From: Eutypella sp. D-1
Taxonomy: Eukaryota > Ascomycota > Sordariomycetes > Xylariales > Diatrypaceae
Length of the DNA stretch: 64,000 nucleotides
Assembly (NCBI GenBank): GCA_023313575.1
Contig: JAJTTP010000018.1
Location: 496,001-560,000, forward strand
Direction: 5' to 3'
Part shown: in pieces, positions 48,776 through 60,441 of the stretch
Position numbering within the stretch: position 1 is the stretch's first letter
Layout of the letters: each line of letters begins with the position of its first letter
The notes under the pieces: model-generated
Told to the model about the DNA's origin: nothing
The model's database searches: none
Seen by the model: only the letters and a program-made list of their open reading frames with translations
Made by a program: the position numbers and the translations under genes

Positions 48776-49590
48776 ATGGTGACAATGAATGCATTAGACG
48801 TGAAAGACGGTAGAATAGAGACGAATCAAGATACTTACCATCAAACTGGCAAGCAATGACGATTAGAGTAACCAACCACCCACTGAGGGGTGAGTTGCTG
48901 GCACCCGATTGTTCTCTTATTGTGCATGAGCAAACATCTAGTGATTGATGACTGTTTTCAGCTGTTAGATAATGGCTTGTAGGTCTTTCATTGAATATCC
49001 TGTTGCCAGGAAGGTGCGTGCCTACTAAGATGCATTGCCAGTCCATACTAGTTCATTGAGGACAATGAAAACCGGACGCTCGGGCCCGGGTCACGTATTC
49101 TGTATGGACAATATATACGCGCCTAGTGGAAGGGCCTCTATTCAATGTCGACACTACGCAGCTCTTTAGGCATGAACCTCCACAGTCACAATAGGGGTTC
49201 CCGTCTCCACTCTACATTCACAACATGTTTAGTGGCTGGCAGCCCATTGAGACAATGCAATGGGTAACTTCAGGCCACTGTCTTTGGTCCGTTGTAACGT
49301 ATAATCCAGCCGTAGTCAATGTAGCTCTCTTCGCCCTATTGTTTAGCCATTATTACATGGGTGAAATTGCCGGGCAGGTTTGAATTTCCATTTACTATAA
49401 ATATCTGGTAATCTTCTACAGATCTTGCAACTCGTTTCTGTCTCATCTTCCCACCTTCTCCATGAATCATATACATATCATCAGAGTTACTTTGACCTTC
49501 TTACATTATATACTACAAGTCATCAGAACAGCTCTGCAAGCGATACCACTTTTCGTCTCTCAGTCAGCAACCTTGAAGGACGAGAAGAAA
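48776..49590. other. intergenic region
   Basis: 0.8 kb with a TATAAATA box near 49397. An in-frame ATG at 49462 extends the next gene's frame upstream, but the hydrophobic 43-residue addition is atypical for that family, so it was treated as leader. Confidence 0.45.
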
Positions 49591-50695
49591 ATGGCTCAGC
49601 CCATCAGTAACAACATCGGTCTCCCTACAGTCACGACCCATGTGACTTTGGGCCATGGGTTCCCAGCCGGAAGTATCAGGCTCATCTCTGGCGGTGAGTT
49701 CCTGGATCTTCACTACGTTGTTGAGAGCCACCACTAACATATGCCATCTATAGTGGAAACATATGCCACGTTTCCGCCGTCAAGGTTAAAGGAGAATGCA
49801 ATCCTCCTTTTTACAGACGGATACGGAATAAAGGCGGACTATAACCGTCTACTGGCCGACGAATTTGCAGCAAACGGCTACTTCGTCGTGATGCCAGACT
49901 TATTTTACAAGGATCCGCTCCCACAGACTCCAGATGAGGAATTTAAGGTGGAGTTGTGGGAGAAACGCCATGCACCAGCATCTGTCGATGAATACATCAA
50001 GACAGTACTGGCAGAGATGCATAAAGCCGGTGCCAAACGTATTGGAGGCGTTGGGTACAGCATCGGCGCACGATACCTCGCCAGATTTATGGGGCCTGGC
50101 AAATTCTGCGCCAGCTTCATGGGACATCCCGATAAATTGGAAAAAGAGGATGCCATGGCCATTAATACGCCAGTGAGCATTGCATTAGGTAAGTCGGACT
50201 AATGTGTTTACATCGAGACTCTCGACTTGTAGATAAGTTCAGTTACTTACAAATTGTCCAGGCACAGAAGGTGTTAGTTGTTAGTGGTCACTGGTATGGA
50301 CCCACATACCAGCAGGAAGTACCTATGTACCTATCTCCCGTTTATATAAGGATACGGGCTTCGCCCGTATCCCTCCCAGATAGAAAGATAGACCTTAGAC
50401 CAGAATACCACACCAGTCTCACCCCTTTTATTATTGTTATTGTTATCTCTTTCCTTTACGTACGTACCTACCAACAGAAGGAACAGTCTCCCCCGGCGTC
50501 CGACACGAGACCGAGAAACTCCTAGCTGGAAAGGAGCTACCATACCAGATCACGGTATTTTCTCGTGTAGCGAATGGGTTTGCGGTTAGGCCACTCACAG
50601 CGTCGCCTTACCATAAGTTTGTGCGAGATGAGACTCTTCGACAAGCCCTGCAGTGGCTCGGCATATTCATGAAGAGCAACGGGCAGGTTGTCTAA
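49591..50695 (+). CDS. dienelactone hydrolase-like protein lacking the catalytic triad
   Basis: Three exons, 49591-49693, 49754-50188 and 50478-50695, give 251 residues, the size of fungal dienelactone hydrolases (DLH/AIM2 family). The N-terminus (THVTLGHGFPAGSI) and the middle (ADEFAANGYFVVMPDLFYKD) are typical. All three catalytic positions differ. The nucleophile motif reads GYSIGA, with Ser137 where the family has Cys. No Asp is present in the GEGTVSPG segment. The C-terminal His is Asn212 in RVANGFAV. The last intron is 289 nt and contains a perfect hairpin. A 9-nt microexon at about 50264 would also keep frame. It may be a non-enzymatic paralogue, a serine variant, or an eroding gene. 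The alternative upstream ATG at 49462 is possible. Confidence 0.75.
50350..50372. repeat. perfect inverted repeat (hairpin) inside an intron
   Basis: Nine-base arms GGATACGGG/CCCGTATCC flank a 5-nt centre within the last intron of the dienelactone-hydrolase-like gene. Confidence 0.8.
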
Positions 50696-51419
50696 TAGTT
50701 TCAAGAGCTAGCGGGTCTTCATCAGCCCACCGTGCTTTTGTTTTGGGATATGGCGAATATTGGATTTTTCATAGGAGGTTATATAGGATGTGTCTAGGAC
50801 ATGAAGATATCTACTAAATAATTTGAGGACAATTTCATATTATTAAATCAGGTTGAAATGGTGAAAAATGGTGACCCCGTTGCCCACAACACGAATAGAG
50901 ACACATTATGGTAATGCATCCCAGAATGCGGAATGACAAGTTAATCATCATCCATGGCATAATGGAAGAGTCACACAACACAGACGCTTCCACGACGATT
51001 ATAGCATGTGGATGGGCATATGCTCCGTAACTTCTAGCAATTCACCATGACCGGCCATGTTCTTCGCAGCAAGGACCAAGGATATATGACTAGCATGAAT
51101 ACTTGACACCTACGATTTACGTTTCGTATATAAAATCAGATATACCTGGTCCTAGAAGGACCACAGATCGTATCCCTTCCCCCCTATCAAGGCGCCATTC
51201 GAGCCGATGGGACGACTGGGAGAAATGGAACGAAGCGCCTTTCCCTCCATCCTATTCAATCGTATGGTACTCTAAACCCCGATTTTCTCGGGCAGCTTTC
51301 TTTGGAGCAGAAAGTGAAAAGGTTCCACATGCTTGGGTCTACATTTTGAAAGTGATAAGATGTGCCCGAAAAGAAAAGGCGTGGTAATAATCCAGCCGAA
51401 TAAGCTGGGAAATTTCATT
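50696..51419. other. convergent intergenic region
   Basis: 0.72 kb, AT-rich, with random frames only. Confidence 0.55.
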
Positions 51420-52866
51420 TTACACGTTGCTAACATTATCCTGTTTAAAGTAGTTTGTCAGTGTGTTCGACTGCTTCGGCACTTCAGACGATTTCGCGTT
51501 GATTCTGGCCTGCTTCAGGCTATCACCACCATCGCGCTTCTTCCAACCGACATCCAAAACAGCCATGAATTCCTCGAACTCCTCCTTGGGCACGATACCA
51601 CCGCTGGCCTCCTTATGACCCCTTGCGAATGACTCCCCTAGACGTGCGCGAAGCGTCGGGTCCTGTGCCGCGTCGGCGTACCCCCTCAGCACCTCGATAA
51701 TGTCGACCGGCGCGTCCCTATCAGAGCCCTTGGCGCATCGAGCCACACGACACGAAAAGTTGACTTTCCCCGGCAGATACCCCTCGTTCGCAACAAGCAC
51801 GATCTCGAGCCTTGGCGACTGGAGGTGTCCCGCCCACCGCGTTGCGATCACGGGGTGTACCTGGGCGGCGGAGTTGATCCTGATAACGGCGACGCGACCG
51901 TCGGCCGAGAACTTGGGTGGAGCGCGCGCGCACCGCAGTACCTCAGCATTCACCTCGACTCGCGCATCTTGCAGAATACTGTCATTCAATACGTCTTTGG
52001 GCGAAGAGGCCACTGCCAGGGCGTCCCAGGCTGCGCGCACGTTGTAGGACGCCGTCCGACGCGGTGCGTTGAGGAGAGACACGGCGCCGTTGACCGCTTT
52101 CTTCGTATGCTCCTTGAAGGCCGCCCGCATGTCGGGGAATGGTGGCTCCCACTTCACTGTGTTTCCCAGGTCCCCGTGCGTGCCCACTGCGCACAGCCAG
52201 GCGCAGGTCTCGGCGACGCGGGCATGCAGCGCGCAGCAGAGGTGATACGTTAACAGCGAGCTCGTAGCCACCGGCGGCGAGAGGCAGGCCGTGACATGCT
52301 CTGCGCCCTGTGGGAAGTCGTCATCCGTCGGCGCCCAATGGTGGTCTATCAATAGCACTTGACAATCGGCGTTATTGACAACGGGCGGCGATTTGCGCGA
52401 GCCCTGGTCCAGCACGAAGACATACGACGGGTTATGGGCCTCCATGGCCTTGCGCTCTGCTTCCTCATGGATGTTGGAACCCTTCTGCATTAAATGCACT
52501 GCGATCATATCTTCCGGCAAGCCGAGAAACATCAACGTCTTCAATAGGATCACGCCCGATGTCAGCCCGTCGGCATCCTTGTCAGGCACTATAAGCGTCT
52601 TCTTTTTCGCAGCGACACTGAAAGCCGGAGTTAGATTTTCCCTCCTTTAGTTACAGACAAACACTAAGTGAAACACGAAGTTGAGTGGGAACGAACCATT
52701 CCAAGATGAACTTCCGCGCACCTTCGATCTGCGCCGAGGGGGCCGGCCAGATAACCTCCCCGGATTCGTCTCGCAACGAGGGTGTGAGGTGGTACTCAGG
52801 GACTTCCGCACGGGGCTTCTTAGCCCTAGTTGTCTCTTTTGACGTCGTCGAGGCGGCGCGCTTCAT
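51420..52866 (-). CDS. DHH-family phosphoesterase (RecJ-like) with C-terminal PIP-like motif
   Basis: Two exons, 52866-52697 and 52617-51420, with a 79-nt intron, give 455 residues. The N-terminus is basic (TTRAKKPRAEV), suiting nuclear import. The DHH domain shows PDKDADGLTSG (Asp69/71/73), VLDQG, VLLIDHHW (Asp148-His149-His150) and GTHGDLGN, the metal-ligand pattern of RecJ/DHH exonucleases and exopolyphosphatases. A DHHA1-like region is suggested by SCRVARCAKG and SFARGHKEASGGI. The extreme C-terminus, SNTLTNYF (residues 440-447) followed by KQ, resembles a PCNA-interacting box with a non-canonical first residue. A role in nucleic-acid metabolism is inferred. Confidence 0.87.
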
Positions 52867-53824
52867 GATTGTGATGCCGTAACTTTGCGCTGAAGGCTTG
52901 GGCGGTATGGTGCGGGATATATAACCTCGTCGTAAGCCCACTACAGGGACTTTATCACCTACATTTCCTAGAAAGTCTATCCTTAAACGTGGCAGAACTC
53001 TCTGGATAGAGGAGTACGTCCATATTACGGGCTTCATGAGAACATCGGGTTTTATCTAAATGCAATGATGAAAGCCAATGGTGAGTTACCTAGTGCTGAA
53101 TCATGGCGCATATTTTCATTCCTTTAGCGCATTCAGCTGCTCGTGACGTCAAAGATCGCCCCCTTTGATCGCTAAATAACCCGCTAGAACTACGATAACA
53201 TGCGGGATCCATAGCGACGATAGCGACCCCTTACTCGCGGATATTCTTTTTTAGACGCGACTTCACCTCGCCGACTACCAATCTGCCTTGTCGCATCGCG
53301 AGAGTTACAATATTTGATACTCAATAAATTCTACACGATTAAAGGGCCGGCAGACTTGATGCCCTAGTTGGCTCGATTATAGGCCTTTGCACTGGTTCCG
53401 ATTGAGACCATACTGGCTCTGAAGAATCAGAAAATGGCCCGGCTTCCCGGAACCTAAAAGATCAGCCTAATAAGCTTATATTTCTTACCAGGATATCGGG
53501 TGCCATGATCTACCACAAGAGAAAGCTTCGAAACTCACTATCTACGAGTCTTTCCTAAAGCGATGCGGAGGTTACATTCCATGACGGCCGTTAAGGGACA
53601 TATCCTGTGCCCTTTCAACATGCCACAGCGCTTTTCGGCGGTCGATTACGATAATTCATTGGCTACAATTGGTCTTCACCCGCCGTGATGCATGGTATTG
53701 ATAAAAGTCTGACGTTGAAGGCTATCGACCCTTCTGGACCAGGGAGTATGGGGCAGAATAAACACGTCTCTCGCCCTCGGACCAGAAGTATGTTCTTGTC
53801 AAAAGGTAACAAGAGATACCATCT
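52867..53824. other. intergenic region, divergent
   Basis: 0.96 kb between divergent genes. No gene or repeat was recognised. Confidence 0.5.
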
Positions 53825-54478
53825 ATGATCAAGATGCTATTCAATATCGTGGGCATCGCTACAATATTGGCAACAGCGTCAGCTGCTGCTGTCACTCCAA
53901 GAAGTGCATCCCATACGGCCCGACAGTCAGGCCCGGGAGACACTTTACAAGAGGGCTGGTATTGGGTGCGGGCTGTAGCAGCGCCCAACTTTCACAAGTA
54001 CGTGCAGACGAGCCCACCGAACGCACCTGGGACTGCAATCCTCGAGACGTACCGCACCGCGGGCCAGTACAAGGTAGACGAGGACGGGCAGTTCGTGGCA
54101 AACACGGGCGAGGGTGCTGAGCCGCTGTACCTACACGTCGAGCGGCCCGCGGACCCTGCGAATGCGCCCCGCAAGCTTGCGGCCTGGTTCAATACGACGC
54201 GCAACGAGTTTGGCGAGTTCGCTTTCCAAGGCGACGCCCTCACCTGGAGCACACCCGAGATCAACCGCCAGAACCTCGCCGCCTGGCTTGTGTGCGAGAA
54301 ACAGGCCATGTTCATAAACACCGGCGCCTACGGCTACGAGACACCCGCCGGATGCGCTGATCAAACGGTAAGTCTCTCCTTGTGTTACTGTCGCCCAAGT
54401 CATACTGTACAGTCCTTAGTTACGTTCTGATGGGTAACATAGATCCATTACTACAACGATGCCCATGCGAACGAGTGA
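53825..54478 (+). CDS. small secreted protein, fungal-specific
   Basis: Two exons, 53825-54367 and 54443-54478, with a 75-nt intron, give 192 residues. A signal peptide covers about residues 1-22 (LFNIVGIATILATASAAA), and a possible propeptide follows. The mature protein opens with EGWYWVRAVAAPNFHKYVQ and contains TAGQYKVDEDGQ, WFNTTRNEFGEFAF (one N-glycosylation site), WLVCEKQAMFINTGAYGYET and PAGCADQT. The second exon adds only 11 residues (IHYYNDAHANE). Two Cys in the C-terminal half could form a disulphide. This recalls a family of secreted fungal proteins with no known activity. It could be an effector-like or cell-surface protein. Confidence 0.8.
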
Positions 54479-55453
54479 TTGCATTACCACCCTGGCCCAT
54501 CCGCTGCCTACAAACACGAGCAAAGTTAGGAAATAGGAAACATGCTTGGCAAGGGGAAGGTTACGGGTACCTGTCATCCAGTGGGAAGTTCCTCGAAGCT
54601 TAAATGAACTGTTTGCGAGATCACCTGAATCAATATTTTGCCACAAATGATTGTGGAGTGCTGGCATCTGAACTTGGTCCCAGCCGTGTCTGAAGCGTGC
54701 CCCGCCATCTGAAGAAGCACGGATTGAGTTTACTCAAGCAGCAACGCATGTGGCTAATTCCCGTATAAGACATTAGGGTTTCGGTCGTGAAAGTGTGGAC
54801 GAACTTAGTTTTTCCGTGGGTTTCCCCTCAACCTCCGCATCTCCTGCAGAATTGTAGAAACACGAACGAACGGTCCTCCACACAACAAGAAGACTAGTCT
54901 CGTGTCTGGCCATTGATAGCAGCCCTATACCTCGATTGACAACCACCACGGCTTGGCCACAATAACTAATAGTTTACTATTCTGAGTCGTTTTGACCCTT
55001 CTCTTTGGCTTCGTCTGGATGGATTTCGGGCTTGGCGTCATGGAGTTTCGGAGGTCCGGTATAGCCATGTCCTCGGATGGCCTATCGCGTGATCTAAATT
55101 TAGCCACACCGTCGGCAAGGGAGATGGGGCGAGCCGCTTAATTCGAGGACGGGACCCTCACAATGCAAGTAGGGTCCACGGGAGCCTGCCGTCTGCTGCC
55201 CCCCAGAAGTTTAATCCGCACGCTACAAGGGTACCTCGTGTCGCAGCTGAAGTTGGCACTCATGCTTTTCCTCTGGAATATATATATATGGGCATCACCA
55301 TGCCCGTGGGCGATGCGCAGGGTCTCAGATGGCCTTACTCTTTTCACAAACACCTTCTTAGTCGACTTGCCTCTAATACGAAAGCCAAAACGCTGAAAGA
55401 CAAGGCTCACAAAATCATACCAAAATAACACAGCCAAGTGGATCTACATAGCA
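54479..55453. other. intergenic region
   Basis: 0.97 kb, with a (TA)n-like TATATATATA near 55279. No gene is seen. Confidence 0.5.
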
Positions 55454-57395
55454 ATGGCGTCCGCAGTAGACGTGATTCCGGGGACGGAGATCATCTTCGA
55501 TAAAGGACAACAAAATGGCGAAGGTGGGGGTGAGGCAACGGGCGCGGGCGAACTGGTGCTGATCCCACGACCGAGCGACAGCCCAAACGACCCGCTGAAC
55601 TGGAGCGCGGCGTGGAAGACGGTGGTGATCCTGAACCAGTTCGTCTTCGTGTTCGTGAGCATCATGACGCCGCTGGCGATCGCGCCTATGACGCTCATCT
55701 TCGAGCAAGAGTTCCACAAGACGCTGCCCGAAGTCAACATGCTGTTCGGCGCGGCGGCCATCACGCTCGGCTACGCCAACTTCCTCATTGTGCCCGCCGC
55801 CAACGTCTGGGGCCGTCGCCCCGTCATCCTCGTCTGCGCCCTCGTCTGCATCCTCGCCAACGTCTGGCAAGGCCTCGTCACCAGCTACGACAGCTTCATC
55901 GCCGCCCGCGTGATCTCGGGGCTCGGTGCCGCTGCTAACGAGAGCATCATGCCCATGGTTGTCGCCGATATGCTCTTTGTCCACCAGCGTGGGCGTAGCA
56001 TGGCACTCTACTTGTGAGTTGGTTCATACGGTTTGTCTAACACGATTATGATACTAATATGGGACAACAGCTGGGCGTATTTCATGGGACTGTTCATCGG
56101 GCCCATCATTGCCGGCGCCATCGCGTCTCAGATCACCTGGAGGTGGTTTGTAAGTCAACACCTCCGAAACCAAGACCAATACTTCAGCACAGAGACTAAC
56201 CCGCACTCGCAGTTCCACGTCTGCACGATCCTGCAGGGAGTATGTTGCCCAACAAGGAGTTCGTGTTCGATCTGCTAACCCGTGTCCAGGCTAGCTTCTT
56301 GTTCATTCTCCTTGCTCACCCTGAAACCAAGTTCGAGCGGGAGCAGCCCAAAGTCAGCACCAGCCCGGGAGTCACCCAAGTGAGCGTGACCACGAAAGTG
56401 GATAAGTCAAGTACCACGCCTTCCGGAGCATCTGAGTCTGGATCGGCCGTAGAGGCAGCACACGACGGGGCCGAGGCGGCCACGTCTCCGGTGCCAGGGT
56501 CAGAACCAGAGGCAGAGCCAGCAGCGCCCGCGCCACCGGCAACGACGCACATCACAAACGGGCGTCCGTCACGGGCGCAGTTCTCGGTGCTGGCGTACCA
56601 GAAGTTTCACGCGGACTGGGCGTCGGTGGTGCGGGACGTCATCTCGCCAGTGCAGATCCTGTTCTACCCGATCGTGCTGTGGGCGTCGCTGGCGATGGGG
56701 TTCGCGGCGAACTCGCTGCTTGCGCTGAACCTGACGCAGGCGCAAGTGTTCGGTCCGCCGCCGTACGCCTTCAGCCCGGACCAGATCGGCTTCGTGAACT
56801 TCGCGTTCGCCGTCGGCGCCGCGCTCGCCCTCGTCACCGCCGGCCCGCTCTCGGACTGGATCGCGCTGCGCCGTGCGCGTCGCAATGGCGGCGTCCTCGA
56901 GGCCGAGATGCGCCTCCCCGCCCTCGGCCCGTACGTCGCCGTCAATCTCGTCGGCATGGTCGTCACTGCCGTCGGCTACCAGATGTCGTGGCCCTGGGAG
57001 GCTATTGTCATCGCCGGCTACATGCTGGTCGGCGTCCAGGTCGTCGGCATCCCTGCCATCGCCATCAGCTACGCCGTAGACTGCTACAAGTCTTTGCCTG
57101 GCGAGATCATGATCGCCGCGACTATCGTTAAGAATACCTTCGGTGTACGTTTCCCCTCCATACTGCGCCTCTTGATCAACTAAGTACATGTCTGGCTAAT
57201 GACCGCTTACCATGCCGACAGTTCGGGATGATCTTCTTCTTCAACCAGTGGGCCGCTAAGTCGGGCTATATCGCACCGGTGTTACTGCTCATGGCTCTTA
57301 CCGTCGGCTTCTCCGTTATCGGATTGGCCGTGTTCATCCCGCTGGGAAAGAAGTTCCGGCGCTGGACTAAGGATTCGAAGCTTCATACGCTCTAG
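55454..57395 (+). CDS. MFS transporter, DHA1 drug:H+ antiporter-like
   Basis: Five exons, 55454-56013, 56071-56149, 56213-56239, 56290-57144 and 57222-57395, give 564 residues. The third exon is only 27 nt. The fungal MFS hallmark DPLNW sits at residues 46-50. The loop between helices 2 and 3 carries NVWGRRP. Helix-rich text continues (ARVISGLGAAANESIMPMVV, FWAYFMGLFIGPIIAGAI). A long Ser/Glu/Ala/Pro-rich cytosolic loop separates the two halves, after which FFFNQWAAKSGYIAP and a last helix end the protein. It is a plasma- or vacuolar-membrane proton antiporter by family, substrate unknown. It stands alone, not in a biosynthetic cluster. Confidence 0.9.
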
Positions 57396-57836
57396 ATCAC
57401 CTAGGCATGTTCCGTTTGAAGGGATGCCAGGCACTTCATTCATATAGATTGAACACATCGGAAGTTTGCCGGCCAAATTGCATACGTTTATGGGGTATCG
57501 CATAGCGGAGTAATAAGGAGTTGGTATCATTTAGAAGTTCCTTGGGTTATGAGATTGTATAATGAGAGGGATGGCGACAGGGAACTTCAATTTAACGCAT
57601 TTTACTCGGCTGGTCGGGAGCCGCTGCGAGTTCTATTGTAACATAGCTTATGAGGGAGCGCACAAACCTCCGAATAATCTCTAATAATAGTTTCACACAA
57701 TCACCTTCCAAGCCAGGACCTAAGGCCAGAGACAGGCGGATCACACCAAAGAATTTTAGTATTCACAATGTGTCCTTCAAGTATCGAAATCTCCATACAC
57801 CAGCGCTTTCAGAAATAGATGGCCGACTATGCAATC
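57396..57836. other. convergent intergenic region
   Basis: 0.44 kb between converging genes; 3' UTR sequence only. Confidence 0.6.
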
Positions 57837-59801
57837 TCACACTTGCCCACTCTTCTTCCTCTGCAGTAGGCAATGTCGGCCCCACTTCCGTCTGAATTTT
57901 TCCGGGACAGGACTCCAGTCGGGAACCCAGAGCACCCTTGCTAGGAGGTGAGTGCTGGCTGCGTCGAGGAACGGCTCGCACTTGACCACGTCCCAGTTCT
58001 CAGCGTCGGCGACGTAATCCGGCTCGTTCGGGGGCAGTTCTCCCTTGTGCTCGGGGTATTGCGTGTCGACAAGGAACGAGCACTCTCTGATGTCCACGTA
58101 CTTCCCCAGGTCCTCCTCATTTCGGTCGTTCATGCCGCTCGGCGGCAGCCAAGTACCGCTCCAGAAGCCGAACCCCGTCCGGGCTTCGGAGAACTCACCG
58201 GGTAGCAGGCCGCGGAACTCGGAGCGAATGAACTTGGCGTGCATGTCTCGCGGGAGGAAGTAGGAGCTGGGGAAGCGGTACCACTCTTTACCGAAGCAAA
58301 CGTTGTCGCCGCGACTTCCCAGGCCCTGCTGTCCGAACACGCCCGCACCTAGAGGCCCGTAAATCTTCAGTGGGGCCGAGTAGGCGGTATAGAGACTGGC
58401 AATACGCGCCAAACCTAGGTCAAGGGAGAAGAACATGACTGCCATTACCACAGCTAGCTTCAACTTGGCTGGGATCTTTCCGACAAGAGTCTTGGGGTCG
58501 GAATTTCCGAAGGCGCTCAGGACGATGTGCAGCCCCATCGCGGCGTTCAAGGCGATGAAAGGATAAGCGGGGTACATGAACCTCTCCTCCTTGTGAGGTT
58601 GCAGAGTAAAGATCCCGAGCCACATGTAAAACGGAGACAGGAACACAATGGTGCGCAAACCTGACTGGAAGCCGTGCTGTTGGGTTGAGAGCACTTTCTG
58701 AATCAGGAATAGAGGCAGTGATAGCAGAGCCAAGATAAACCACATGTTGAAGTTGATGAGAAGATTCCGGAAGTAGAACGTCCAGGGCTCTGTCCCATAC
58801 AAATCAGGACCCCCAGTTGACGAGAAGATGTTGTATTTCACGATGTTCCATGGGACAGTGACTAGCTTTTTGTAGAAGAAAGTATTGACCCCAGTATCGA
58901 CGATCTATATGAAGTGAGCATTGTGGGCATGGAGAGGAGTTCATAGTGGCAACGTACTTGCAGAAAAAGGGCAGATAGAACTCCCCGCGAGACTCGTAAG
59001 ACTGTCTCTAAAAGCTGTTCCCGCGTGCTTATCAAGGCAAAGATGGCTTCCTCGGCAAGGAAGGGGAAGCAGAGGGCAGCAGCAAAAGGCCAACCCAAAA
59101 TTCCACCAACGGCAAACCACCAGATACCGCGCTCAGTCTTGAGCCCACCTTTCCAGTTCATAAATGCAGCTGCGCCTAGAAGGGATGTGTACATGGCAAA
59201 GCTGGAGGGCAGGAAGGCTGTGCTCGCGTGAAAGTTGCCAGGTGACATGACCGTGGCAAGCAGGAAGAAGATACCAATTCTCGGGTTTAGGGTGAAGCTG
59301 ATGACCCGGAAGAAGAGGACCTGACATAACGCGCATATAAAGGCCAAAATATAGCGGACGAAGTAGAACTCGCCAACCTTGGTGGACTGGGGGAGAAGGC
59401 GTCTGAAGTTTCCAACGATAGCGTGGAGACTAATGTAGAACCAGCTACGGATGGAGTATTCAGGAGAATATTCCCAAGTCTGGCGACCATAACCATGGGA
59501 GAGATAGTGAGTAGGTTCCCAGTAGTTGTAGGTCTCATCGCAATCTTGGATTGGGGCGAAGAGTGCAGCAACCAGATTAGCGGCCAGGAAAATATAGAAT
59601 GCCTTGATAGGCTCAATGGCATATGCGCTTGGACCTCTACCATCAAGAAGTTATCTGTTAGCCGGAAAGATGCATGTGGTAGACTGCATACATGTCTTAT
59701 AGATGACCTCTTCACACAGGCCTGGCGACTTACTTTTTCTTCGCATGGCGTGCAGTAGGGTGGACATAATGTCCCTCGGATTCACCTTGTTGGGGAGGCA
59801 T
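57837..59801 (-). CDS. ALG9: dolichyl-P-Man alpha-1,2-mannosyltransferase ALG9 (GT22)
   Basis: Three exons, 59801-59734, 59636-58958 and 58904-57837, give 604 residues. The GT22 signature DCDETYNYWEPTHYL lies at about residues 54-68, in the first lumenal loop. Further landmarks are SPGNFHASTAFLPSSFAMY and the conserved HKEERFMYPAYPFI near residue 353. About ten hydrophobic segments fit the multi-span ER topology. Alg9 adds the seventh and ninth mannoses to the lipid-linked oligosaccharide in the ER lumen, using dolichyl-phosphate mannose. The C-terminal lumenal tail is long (PHKEERF to end about 250 residues). Introns are 97 and 53 nt. The start gives a short cytosolic N-terminus (MPPQQGESEG). 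Confidence 0.95.
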
Positions 59802-60441
59802 TGCGGTCTATATTGATATATGGCCGGGTTATAAAACCATGCTTACACCTAATAACCCTTATCAACCTCGATAAATGCAGAATGGGGGATGGGAAACAGG
59901 AAACATATAGAATGAAAGAATGAAAGAAAGGGGCAATGTTTCCCTAACCAAAAGGCTGAATACCAAATATCGAGACTCCTTGCTAGGTATCAAGAAAAGG
60001 TGGCTTTCAGCTAGGCCACCTACCAATACCCGCTGTACTGGAGTTAATAAAATGTTGAGCTCTAATGGCTCCCCAGCTGAATGGCTTGAAATGGCCAGGT
60101 GTGACGTCGTAGGCACAGGCCTATTATGGTCTTATCGATAAAGCTGGCTACTACAGAGATAATACGAGGGATAAGGGAGATAAGCAAGATAAGGTACGTA
60201 CCTGGGTTTTTAACCAGGAGCTAAACTGGATTCAGCTGAGCTAATGTGCCAATCAGAGTCTAAGACTTTTCGGTTCCACTTTATTTTTCGAAGTCAACTT
60301 ATTTAGGATTCAAGAGAAAGACCCTGAGCATTCGAAAATCAACACAAACATTAGACCTGTAGACCTACCCTGTGCAGAACAACACCATTTCCCTTTGCCT
60401 TTCAACTAAATACACACTTAATAGCACTGCAATTCACGACA
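59802..60441. promoter_or_regulatory. divergent promoter region ALG9-NAF1
   Basis: 0.64 kb between two divergent housekeeping genes. It contains GGTACGTACCTGGG near 60193 and a pyrimidine-rich leader before NAF1. Confidence 0.45.

Noticed and set aside
56569..57189. 206-codon minus frame over the MFS gene
   Set aside because: Asp/Glu/Arg-rich antisense shadow.
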